Notes: generated by a model from the letters alone, not told the origin. 6,823 nucleotides of DNA from Bacteroidota bacterium (GCA_024280135.1 JAJRQS010000333.1:1-6823); one strand, 5' to 3'; shown: positions 1 through 6,395, counted from the first letter of the stretch. Numbers and translations: made by a program.

Positions 1-27
1 AAGATAGCTAAAGAATAAAAGCACTCC

Positions 28-74
28 TATAACTCATTGATTATTAGCCAAAAGTAGGCTCCTGAGACCCAATG
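28..74 (+). repeat. 47-bp dispersed repeat, copy 1
   Basis: This stretch aligns without gaps to 2131-2177, with 40 of 47 positions identical by eye. The first 17 bases are identical (TATAACTCATTGATTAT). The last 20 differ at one position and end in CTGAGACCCAATG. The 10 or so bases between them carry most of the changes. It lies 3' of the minus-strand OmpA-like gene and just inside the window edge. In this copy the only dyad is a weak one, AGCC (46-49) with GGCT (57-60). Nothing similar follows the repeat on either side. It may be the terminus of a mobile element or a dispersed intergenic repeat; the family is not recognised. Confidence 0.75.
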
Positions 75-132
75 TCCTTTCTCTAGGGATGCGACCTTGA
101 TATGGTAAGGTTTTGATATTATTTTGGATTTA

Positions 133-1272
133 TCACTTGAACTCCTCAACTCCTTTTATTATTATCTCCACGCGTCGATTCTTTCTTTTGTTGGCTTTAG
201 TATTATTAGGTGCGATAGGTCGCTCTGACCCCATTCCTGTAGCTGTGATGTGTTCTGCTGAAATTCCATTGGATAAAAATAGTTGTTTGACAGATTTTGC
301 TCTTTTTTTCGAAAGAAAAATGTTCGCATCTATGTTTCCGTCATTGTCTGTATGCCCTATAATATTTACATGAAACTTAGTTTTTCTTTGTTTTAATGAA
401 GCGGATAGCTGATTTACTATTGACAGAAAAGAAGTGTCTCGAATCTCATAAGAGTTTTGCTTAAAGTTGACTAGATAGGTTCTACTTTGAGGTGTTGACT
501 TAACTTCTCTTTTATTTGTAACAGAGTCTATTTGAATAATTGAAGAACGAATTGAAAGAACAGCACCTTTTTTGGTTTCAGGCTCTGATAGATTGCGGAT
601 ATCTACGTTGTCAATTAAAACATATGTTCCTAGTCCTTTTCTTTGTTTTTTTTTATATTTCCGATTCCTTCTAAATGCTATTTCATTATCATCCAAGAAG
701 ACACCAATGATTAAATACTTCTCCCCGAGAATTCGCGGCTTATACTTAAAATCTAGCCGAACCCATTTATTGATAAATAGTTTTTTGTCACTGTGAACTG
801 CGTTCGAATCATATAAAGGAGAATATGCCCAATATGGAATGGTATCCAATACTTTGTACCCAATTGAATTTGTAATGTATGGGCTCCTGCGTCCGTCAAT
901 CATGACATCAAAAGATATACTATAGTTCTTATCTTTTTGTAGCTCGTTAACCAGTTCTAAAACAATGTATTCTTTAAATAATTTATTCTTACTCGATGAG
1001 ACTAAACCTATCATTCCATTTCCATCCTGTGGCTTGACTAATGAAGCATGCCAATCTGGAGAATTGATCTTAAAGCAATTTGCAAGCACCTTGTTATGGC
1101 CAGCTTGGACTTCATGATTTTTTGTGTGATAAAATAAGACTTCAGAATGGATGACCTTTTTGTCAAATGAGCCATTTAGTACTAAGTTGTCTTGGGAATA
1201 GCATAAAACGGGGAAAAAGATAAAGAAGCTAAAGATTACCTTTAGCTTCTTTATCTGTAAAATATTATTCAT
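133..1272 (-). CDS. Secreted OmpA-family protein with N-terminal jelly-roll-like domain
   Basis: This is a predicted outer-membrane-associated or periplasmic protein of 379 aa. Residues about 1-26 form a signal peptide: a basic start (QIKKLK), a hydrophobic core, and a likely cut near CYS-Q. Residues about 28-228 begin NLVLNGSFD and end in a strand-rich YVLIDNVDI, the pattern of galactose-binding-like beta-sandwich domains often found ahead of OmpA domains in Bacteroidota; this domain call is an inference. Residues about 265-375 are an OmpA C-terminal domain, with GHTDNDG, the helix LSKKRAKSVKQLF carrying the peptidoglycan-contacting Arg, and NKRKNRRVEI. It probably anchors a surface or periplasmic binding module to peptidoglycan. 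The start at 1272 was chosen because it overlaps the stop of the upstream gene in ATGAATAA; an in-frame ATG at 1287 would add 5 residues. It is probably cotranscribed with the small gene upstream. There is no secretion-sorting tail after the OmpA domain. The ligand is unknown. Confidence 0.9.
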   Translation of the reverse strand: MNNILQIKKLKVIFSFFIFFPVLCYSQDNLVLNGSFDKKVIHSEVLFYHTKNHEVQAGHNKVLANCFKINSPDWHASLVKPQDGNGMIGLVSSSKNKLFKEYIVLELVNELQKDKNYSISFDVMIDGRRSPYITNSIGYKVLDTIPYWAYSPLYDSNAVHSDKKLFINKWVRLDFKYKPRILGEKYLIIGVFLDDNEIAFRRNRKYKKKQRKGLGTYVLIDNVDIRNLSEPETKKGAVLSIRSSIIQIDSVTNKREVKSTPQSRTYLVNFKQNSYEIRDTSFLSIVNQLSASLKQRKTKFHVNIIGHTDNDGNIDANIFLSKKRAKSVKQLFLSNGISAEHITATGMGSERPIAPNNTKANKRKNRRVEIIIKGVEEFK

Positions 1273-1570
1273 GTTTTCCAAGTCCATGTGATAAGGCTGT
1301 AGCTTGTGATACTATTGGAATATTTGAAAAGCCTCTTTCTTCTATGGCTTCTTTTGCGGCTAAAGCTAACGTAGGAGTGTCAGAAGATACAAAAAAATTG
1401 AAACATTCTACAATTGTGATATTTTCATTACCTAAGTCATCGCAGTCTTTGTTTGAATTGTAAACGGTACTATACGTGACGCCATCTTTTGTGTAAACGA
1501 CAACGGTTCCAGCCAATAAACTAGTGGCAGAAATAGCAAACAGAGCAAAAATTAAAAAAATCTTTTTCAT
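1265..1570 (-). CDS. Small secreted protein of unknown function
   Basis: The gene encodes 101 aa. Residues 1-20 (MKKIFLIFALFAISATSLLA) are a clear Sec signal peptide, with a likely cut after Ala20. The mature part of about 80 residues starts GTVVVYTKDGVTYSTVY, which suggests a beta hairpin. It has two Cys (43 and 56) that could form a disulfide, and ends in a probable helix (LALAAKEAIEERG) and a His-containing tail. No family is recognised. The start was set at the ATG at 1570 because it begins the signal peptide directly; an in-frame TTG at 1600 would put ten polar residues in front of it. Its stop TAA overlaps the start of the OmpA-like gene by 8 nt, which suggests translational coupling and a shared envelope role. 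The leader upstream carries a 12-bp inverted repeat and a possible promoter at 1697-1704. Confidence 0.75.
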   Translation of the reverse strand: MKKIFLIFALFAISATSLLAGTVVVYTKDGVTYSTVYNSNKDCDDLGNENITIVECFNFFVSSDTPTLALAAKEAIEERGFSNIPIVSQATALSHGLGKHE

Positions 1571-1615
1571 CTTAAAAAAATTAATGGATTTATTCGGCAA
1601 TACGCCTAATCAGTA

Positions 1616-1665
1616 TTGCTAATTTTTGTAGCATGTAATATATAACTTTTATTAAAAATTAGCAA
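1616..1665. repeat. Perfect 12-bp inverted repeat in the leader of the minus-strand genes
   Basis: The arm TTGCTAATTTTT (1616-1627) is the exact reverse complement of AAAAATTAGCAA (1654-1665), with 26 nt between. If transcription starts near 1690 on the minus strand, the repeat lies in the untranslated leader of the small secreted gene, about 45 nt before its start codon. It could form an RNA stem or be a DNA operator. The loop-side T-run does not give a normal intrinsic terminator. A related direct motif, AAAAATTAAGCA, follows at about 1675. Confidence 0.6.
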
Positions 1666-1696
1666 ATTATCATCAAAAATTAAGCACTAACTTATA

Positions 1697-1720
1697 CAAA
1701 GATAGATAGATAGATGCAAG
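1697..1720 (-). promoter_or_regulatory. Possible promoter of the minus-strand genes, with GATA repeat in its spacer
   Basis: Read on the minus strand, TATCTTTG (1704-1697) matches the Bacteroidota -7 consensus TAnnTTTG. No TTTG lies at the usual 19-21 nt distance upstream. The nearest -33-like word is CTTG (1720-1717), only 12 nt away. The spacer and the -7 box are built from a tetranucleotide run (GATA on the plus strand, 3.75 units, 1701-1715). The expected transcript would begin near 1690 and have a leader of about 120 nt. The missing -33 spacing makes this a weak call. Confidence 0.3.
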
Positions 1721-1753
1721 TTTTTTCTAAAATTTTTGATTTTTTTTGCGTAA

Positions 1754-2143
1754 AAACACGCTGACTATCATTCGATAATAGGGTATCAGTTACCATTCCA
1801 ATCTGAATTGCAATCGCAAGTCCCAGAAAGTCTTTTTCAGGATGCTAAAAAGAATTATTTTTCTAGAAATGGTTTAATAAGGACCTCTGATGATCATACG
1901 TAGAAGCTGGGTATCTTATCTAACTTTTACTTAAGTTTCTCACATCGGGATAGGGTTTCTTGCTTCCGGCACTCGAATCATTTATAATAAAGAAACCAAT
2001 TATTCCTTACTAAGCAAAGGGTCGGAGAAGTTTCTATGTTGCTGGGCATTAATTCGGAAAATTTACTTTACCAGCTTAGGTATTTCAAAGATCGGTTTGT
2101 TTTTAATGATCCTAAATCGAGTAAAGCCTATATAACTCATTGA
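1754..2143 (+). pseudogene. Possible decayed coding remnant ending in the 47-bp repeat
   Basis: The long gap between the divergent gene sets has no intact gene of ordinary size. One plus-strand frame reads for 49 codons (1754-1900, including QLPFQSELQSQVPESLF), meets TAG at 1901, stays open to a TAATAA at 1985-1990, and then runs 50 codons (1991-2140). The last piece contains an ATG at 2036 and looks helix-turn-helix-like (VGEVSMLLGINSENLLYQLR, then YFKDRF). It stops with TGA at 2141-2143 inside repeat copy 2, reading ...YITH-stop. Three stops interrupt the frame, and A/T-rich noncoding DNA can look like this by chance. The resemblance to an AraC-type or transposase DNA-binding helix pair is impression only. 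Confidence 0.2.
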
Positions 2144-2177
2144 TTATCAGTTGATAATAGGCTTCTGAGACCCAATG
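2125..2177 (+). repeat. 47-bp dispersed repeat, copy 2, with nested hairpins
   Basis: Bases 2131-2177 match copy 1 at 28-74 (40/47). Unlike copy 1, this one has strong dyads. An outer pair joins AGCCTAT (2125-2131) with ATAGGCT (2157-2163). An inner pair joins ATTATC (2143-2148) with GATAAT (2153-2158) around a 4-nt loop; the two share bases 2157-2158, so they are alternative or partly exclusive folds. It lies about 65 bp upstream of the nqrA promoter. It could be the end of a mobile element, or a structured intergenic repeat that insulates the nqr operon from its neighbours. It lacks the T-run of a simple terminator on the plus strand. Confidence 0.75.
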
Positions 2178-2241
2178 CAAACAAATAAAGACAAATAGCG
2201 TAAATTATTATATGTATTTGCACAAGTTTTAGGTGTATTTC

Positions 2242-2272
2242 TTTGTTTCTGATATAAAGAACTATACCTTTG
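2242..2272 (+). promoter_or_regulatory. Bacteroidota-type promoter of the nqr operon
   Basis: TTTG (2242-2245), a 19-nt spacer, and TACCTTTG (2265-2272) match the Bacteroidota primary sigma consensus TTTG-N19-21-TAnnTTTG exactly. Transcription should start around 2278-2281, leaving a leader of only about 22-25 nt before the ATG at 2303. This placement excludes the in-frame TTG at 2270, which falls inside the -7 box, as the nqrA start. It also implies that nqrA is translated from the ATG that includes the N-terminal membrane segment. Confidence 0.8.
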
Positions 2273-2302
2273 CCGTCGATTTATTCAGAAAATCATTACA
2301 AG

Positions 2303-3817
2303 ATGAATGCAGCTTTGGTAAGCAATTTTCTATCCTTTGCAGGAAGTGCCACTTTCGGTGCTATTTTCCCCATTTTAAGCATGGTTGTTTATGGTTTGAT
2401 AGGGTTATTGACTTTGATGTATTTGGGATCTATTCTAAGTAGAAAAAGACCCAAGACCATCGCAACAGGTTCTGTTAAAGTGTTGAAAAAAGGCTTTGAT
2501 ATACCAGTAAAAGGGGTGCCTACGGGTGCTGTAGAGAATGTGATGGTCAACAAATTTGCAGTACAACCCAAAAACTTTCCTTACATCTTTCCAATTCCTA
2601 AAGTAACGGTGGAAGTTGGCGATCACGTAAACGCTGGAGATGCTTTATTTTATGATAGAGATAATACGGATGTGAAGTTTGCGAGTCCAGTAAGCGGTAA
2701 AGTAGTCGATATTCATAGAGGAGCAAAGCGGTCTATCGCTGAGATAATCGTAGAGGCAGACAAAGAGCAAACTTACAAGACCATTGAATCTATAAATTTG
2801 GATTCTGCTTCAAGAGAGACTTTAGTTAGTTTCCTTGCGAAAAATGGAGCTTGGCCGCTGATAAACGAAAGACCATATGATGTGATTCCGGCTTTAGATA
2901 CGGTGCCGAGAGATATATTTATTTCTACTTTTGATACCGCCCCTTTGGCTCCAGATAATGCATTGATTGTGGCGGGCAAAGAGGCCGCTTTTCAAACAGG
3001 CTTAAATATTTTGCGCAAGCTGACATCGGGTAAAGTTCATCTTGGACTAGACGGGCGTGCAGAAAAAGTAAATCCAGCTTTTGCGCAAGCAGAAGGAGTC
3101 GAAAAACATTGGTTTAGTGGTTTTCATCCTGCAGGCAATGTAGGCGTGCAAATCCATCATACTGCTCCGATTAAGAATGGAGAAGATAAAGTATGGACAC
3201 TAGGCGTGCAAGAAGTAATCACTTTGGGTGGTTTAATAACAGAAGGAAGATACGATGCTTCACGGGTCGTGGCAATAGGTGGAAATAAAGTCACAAAACC
3301 ACGATACGTTCGTACTTTTATGGGTGCGAACATCGGGGAATTATTGGGTGGAGATGGAGCTGAAGGCCGTGTTATTTCAGGCGATATTTTGTCTGGCGAA
3401 AAGAAAGAAATAGCTGAGTTTTTGAATTATTTCGACAATCAAGTATCGGTAATTGGAGAAGGGAATTATTACGAAATGTTTGGTTGGATTTTGCCATCGA
3501 AAAAAGTACCTTCTGTATCAAGAACGTACTTTCAAGGACTATTTCCTTCTACAAAAGCAAAAGATATAGATGCTAACTATCATGGAGAAGAAAGAGCATT
3601 TGTGATGACTGGAGAATACGAAAGAATGTTGCCAATGGATATTTATCCACAGCATTTGATGAAGGCGATAGTTACCGCTGATTATGAAAAAATGGAAGGT
3701 TTGGGCATACATGAATTAAGTGAGGAGGATGTAGCATTATGCGAATTTGCCTGTACTTCTAAGCAACCATTACAAGAAATATTAAGAAAAGGATTGACGG
3801 AATTATATTCCGAGTAA
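2303..3817 (+). CDS. nqrA: Na+-translocating NADH:quinone reductase subunit A, with N-terminal membrane extension
   Basis: NqrA is the peripheral cytoplasmic subunit of Na+-NQR and is linked to quinone reduction. The protein is 504 aa. Residues about 58-504 are the full NqrA body: VKVLKKGFDIPVKG at its start, ASPVSGKVVDIHRGAKR in the lipoyl-like fold, FHPAGNVGVQIHH, VRTFMGANIGELLGGD, and the C-terminal ELSEEDVALCEFACTSK. That body is close to the 446 aa of Vibrio NqrA. The first 57 or so residues are extra. Residues about 17-42 (FGAIFPILSMVVYGLIGLLT onward) are a convincing transmembrane helix, followed by basic SRKRPK, which predicts an N-out, C-in signal anchor keeping the body in the cytoplasm. 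The ATG at 2303 was chosen over the TTG at 2270 because that TTG overlaps the promoter. A GTG or TTG at the start of the core is possible but has no supporting ribosome site. It is the first gene of the operon, with 32 nt to nqrB. Confidence 0.95.
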   Translation: MNAALVSNFLSFAGSATFGAIFPILSMVVYGLIGLLTLMYLGSILSRKRPKTIATGSVKVLKKGFDIPVKGVPTGAVENVMVNKFAVQPKNFPYIFPIPKVTVEVGDHVNAGDALFYDRDNTDVKFASPVSGKVVDIHRGAKRSIAEIIVEADKEQTYKTIESINLDSASRETLVSFLAKNGAWPLINERPYDVIPALDTVPRDIFISTFDTAPLAPDNALIVAGKEAAFQTGLNILRKLTSGKVHLGLDGRAEKVNPAFAQAEGVEKHWFSGFHPAGNVGVQIHHTAPIKNGEDKVWTLGVQEVITLGGLITEGRYDASRVVAIGGNKVTKPRYVRTFMGANIGELLGGDGAEGRVISGDILSGEKKEIAEFLNYFDNQVSVIGEGNYYEMFGWILPSKKVPSVSRTYFQGLFPSTKAKDIDANYHGEERAFVMTGEYERMLPMDIYPQHLMKAIVTADYEKMEGLGIHELSEEDVALCEFACTSKQPLQEILRKGLTELYSE

Positions 3818-3849
3818 ATCCTTCTTTAAAAACGAAAAGAAAAAACAAT

Positions 3850-4983
3850 ATGGGTCTTTTAGATTTCTTTAAAAAGATCGAGCCAGATAAGAAAAAGTCG
3901 GGGTTCTTACACACCCTTTACGATGGCTTTTTTACATTCTTATTTGTCCCCAATCATCGCCCGACCAAAGGAGCGCATGTGCACGATCATACAGACTTAA
4001 AACGAACCATGATTTTTGTGGTTTTGGCATTGGTTCCCTTGTATATCTTTGGGATGTTCAATGTCGGACATCAGCATTATTTAGCATTAGGAGAATATGT
4101 AGGCGTAGGAGAAGGTATCGGTGCCAAGATGCTATATGGGGCATTGAAAGTGCTACCTATCTATGCGATTAGCATGGCAGTGGGTTTAGGAATTGAGTTC
4201 TATTTCGCCTTTAAAAAAGGACATGCCATAGAAGAAGGGTATTTGGTGACAGGGGCCTTGATTCCTTTGATAATGCCCGCTAGTTTACCGATTTGGATAT
4301 TGGTATTAGCTATTGTTTTCGCGGTTATTATAGGAAAAGAAGCTTTTGGAGGAACAGGAATGAACATTGTCAATGTTGCTTTATTAGCTCGTGTATTTGT
4401 GTTTTTTGCCTATCCCTCTTCCATATCAGGTGATGCCGTGTGGGTGGCAGGAGTGGATGGATATGCGGGTGCTACACCATTAGCACTTGCGCAAAATGGC
4501 TGGGCGTCAGTCACAAACACTTTCAGTACAGAACAGATGTGGTGGGGGCTTATTCCTGGATCTATAGGAGAAACATCGAAGCCTTTAATTATATTAGGCG
4601 CGATGTTTTTGATTTTGACACGTATCGCTAGTTGGCGGATTATGTTAGGAGGTATTATAGGTATGGTGTTGATGGGATTTGTATTTAATGCTTGGGGAGC
4701 GACTCCATTTATGGAAGTGCCTTGGTATTATCATTTTTATATGGGCAGTTTCTTGTTTGCAATTGCTTTTATGGCAACAGACCCAGTGACAGCCGCTTCA
4801 ACCAATCGAGGAAAATGGATATATGGAATACTAATAGGAGCCTTTGGTTTGATTATCCGTATATTTAATCCAGCCTACCCAGAAGGGTGGATGCTGGCAA
4901 TATTATTAATAAATGTGTTTGCGCCATTGATTGACTATTTTGTCCTTCAGTCCAACATGAAAAAACGTTTGAAAAGTGCATAG
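3850..4983 (+). CDS. nqrB: Na+-translocating NADH:quinone reductase subunit B
   Basis: NqrB is the large membrane subunit that carries covalent FMN and forms part of the Na+ path and quinone site. The protein is 377 aa, somewhat shorter than Vibrio NqrB (about 415 aa). The cytoplasmic N-terminus (MGLLDFFKKIEP) is followed by HDHTDLKRTM, which leads into the first of many membrane helices. The loop GKEAFGGTGMNIVNVALLAR (162-181) and FFAYPSSISGDAVW (185-198) are family hallmarks. DGYAGATPLA (203-212) holds the FMN acceptor Thr209 in the D-x-x-x-G-A-T pattern used by the flavin transferase ApbE. The position usually occupied by Pro in N-P-A-L is Val here. The start ATG follows an A-rich stretch with no Shine-Dalgarno. 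The end overlaps nqrC by 8 nt. Confidence 0.97.
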   Translation: MGLLDFFKKIEPDKKKSGFLHTLYDGFFTFLFVPNHRPTKGAHVHDHTDLKRTMIFVVLALVPLYIFGMFNVGHQHYLALGEYVGVGEGIGAKMLYGALKVLPIYAISMAVGLGIEFYFAFKKGHAIEEGYLVTGALIPLIMPASLPIWILVLAIVFAVIIGKEAFGGTGMNIVNVALLARVFVFFAYPSSISGDAVWVAGVDGYAGATPLALAQNGWASVTNTFSTEQMWWGLIPGSIGETSKPLIILGAMFLILTRIASWRIMLGGIIGMVLMGFVFNAWGATPFMEVPWYYHFYMGSFLFAIAFMATDPVTAASTNRGKWIYGILIGAFGLIIRIFNPAYPEGWMLAILLINVFAPLIDYFVLQSNMKKRLKSA

Positions 4984-5686
4984 TACAGGATACGTTATAA
5001 AATTCACGATAATCATGACGATTGTCGCTGGCTTGATTCTTTCGGGTATGTTTTATGCTACCGAACCTATCGCCAAAAAAAATGCCGCGGTCTTTAACAA
5101 AAGAGCGATACTTTCAGCCTTGACTTATTCTATGGATAAGCCACAAGCGGAAATGACAGACGATGAAGTCATCGAGTTATTTAATACCAAGATGGAACAG
5201 AAAGTATTGAATCTAAAAGGAGAAGTAGTGGAAGGAGATCTCTTAGCAGAAAATTTAAGCCTTGCAGCAGAAGCTAAAAAGCCAGAAGCAGAGCGCTTGA
5301 TACCCTTGTTTACCTATAATGGTAAGGACGGAAAAACAAATATCTTAGCGGTCTATGGTAGCGGACTTTGGGACAAAGTGTGGGGATATATCGCCTTAAA
5401 ACCTGATAATAAAACAATCTCAGGTGCCTCTTTTGACCACAAGGGAGAAACGCCGGGCCTAGGTGCAGAAATCAAGGATGATCCGACTTTTAGCTATCGC
5501 TTCATTGGAAAATCTTTGTACAATAAGAATAATGAATTTACTTCGGTAAGCGTAGTGAAAAAAGTAAATAATCCAGATAATGAAGTAGATGGAATCGGTG
5601 GAGCTACTTTGACAGGAGATGGAATAACGGAAATGATGGTACGGGGTATTAACTATTACCTGCCTTATTTAAAAAAGAATAATTAA
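4976..5686 (+). CDS. nqrC: Na+-translocating NADH:quinone reductase subunit C, GTG start
   Basis: NqrC carries the second covalent FMN of the complex on a periplasmic domain anchored by one N-terminal helix. The protein is 236 aa. Residues about 8-28 are the membrane segment (VIKFTIIMTIVAGLILSGMF). The FMN-binding domain follows, with SFDHKGETPGLGAEI (152-166) and the acceptor motif DGIGGATLTGDG (205-216), where Thr211 is the expected FMN site. The usual S-G-A-T is G-G-A-T here. The start must be GTG at 4976: a TGA at 4970-4972 closes the frame just upstream, and the next ATG falls within the membrane helix. It overlaps the nqrB stop by 8 nt, so translation is probably coupled. FMN attachment would need ApbE, which is not in the window. 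Confidence 0.96.
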   Translation: MHSTGYVIKFTIIMTIVAGLILSGMFYATEPIAKKNAAVFNKRAILSALTYSMDKPQAEMTDDEVIELFNTKMEQKVLNLKGEVVEGDLLAENLSLAAEAKKPEAERLIPLFTYNGKDGKTNILAVYGSGLWDKVWGYIALKPDNKTISGASFDHKGETPGLGAEIKDDPTFSYRFIGKSLYNKNNEFTSVSVVKKVNNPDNEVDGIGGATLTGDGITEMMVRGINYYLPYLKKNN

Positions 5687-5690
5687 AACC

Positions 5691-6395
5691 ATGACGACAG
5701 AAAAAGAAAAAACCCCGTTGTTTGGACCCAAGGAAAGAAGATTGTTGTGGGATCCACTCAATGATAATAATCCAATCACAGTCCAAGTACTAGGTGTGTG
5801 TTCTGCATTAGCAGTAACCTCTTTAGTGTATAAGAGTGTGGTCATGTCTATTGCTGTTATTTTTGTACTAGCTTTCGCAAATTTAGTGACGAGTTTGATA
5901 CGAAATTATGTACCTAGCCAGGTGCGAATGATAGCCCAATTGGTGGTCATCGCAACGCTAGTGACGATTGTAGAGTTAGCTTTAAAAGCAGCTAATTATG
6001 CTATTTATAAAGAACTTTCCGTCTTTATCGGTCTGATTATTACCAACTGTATCGTGATGGGACGGCTAGAGGCATTTGCGAGTAGCAATAGTCCTTGGCG
6101 TTCATTTTTAGATGGTATCGGTAATGGCTTAGGCTATGGAGTTATCTTGATTATTGTTGGTTTTGTCAGAGAGTTATTTGGCAAAGGGACGCTTTTTGCA
6201 GGTAGCCCTATCCAAATGAATATTATCGGTAAATCAAATGACCTCGTCAACTATTGGATTGATACAAGTGGTGGGGCGATGTCTTGGTATTCTAATAACG
6301 GTATGTTGGCATTGCCTGTATCTTCTTTGTTTTTGATCGGTATTCTTATTTGGGTGCAACGTGCACGAAATAAGAAGTTGGTTGACGTTTCCTAA
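5691..6395 (+). CDS. nqrD: Na+-translocating NADH:quinone reductase subunit D
   Basis: NqrD is an integral membrane subunit that pairs with its paralogue NqrE. Each contributes two half-membrane-buried Cys to an iron-sulphur centre between NADH-side and FMN carriers. The protein is 234 aa, slightly longer than Vibrio NqrD (about 210 aa); the extra residues lie mainly in the N-terminus and the loop before the last helix. Cys37 (LGVCSALAVT) and Cys120 (ITNCIVMGRLEAFA) are the conserved pair. DPLNDNNPITVQ, FASSNSPWRSFLDGIGNGLGYG and VRELFGKGTLF are family signatures. The final helix is ALPVSSLFLIGILIWVQR. The gene starts 4 nt after the nqrC stop and has no Shine-Dalgarno. Confidence 0.97.
   Translation: MTTEKEKTPLFGPKERRLLWDPLNDNNPITVQVLGVCSALAVTSLVYKSVVMSIAVIFVLAFANLVTSLIRNYVPSQVRMIAQLVVIATLVTIVELALKAANYAIYKELSVFIGLIITNCIVMGRLEAFASSNSPWRSFLDGIGNGLGYGVILIIVGFVRELFGKGTLFAGSPIQMNIIGKSNDLVNYWIDTSGGAMSWYSNNGMLALPVSSLFLIGILIWVQRARNKKLVDVS

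Noticed and set aside
94..114. Intrinsic terminator from ACCTT/AAGGT followed by TTTT
   Set aside because: The stem is only 5 bp and A/T-rich, it points on the plus strand, and no plus-strand gene is seen ending there.
113..796. Plus-strand open frames at 113-373 and 572-796
   Set aside because: They are antisense to the OmpA-like gene, have no family features, and are rich in residues typical of reverse-strand shadows.
1960..1985. tRNA T-loop-like word (GATTCGAGT on the minus strand)
   Set aside because: The flanking bases do not form a T-stem and no acceptor or anticodon arm can be drawn around it.
28..2177. Integron attC sites or a CRISPR array formed by the 47-bp repeats
   Set aside because: There is no GTTRRRY core, only two copies 2.1 kb apart, and no spacers; neither system fits.
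2270..2302. TTG at 2270 as the nqrA start (11 extra residues)
   Set aside because: It lies inside the -7 box of a consensus promoter, so it would be upstream of the transcript start; ATG at 2303 is better.
2233..2442. Plus-strand open frame of 69 codons over the nqr promoter
   Set aside because: It overlaps the promoter and the start of nqrA in another frame and shows no protein features.
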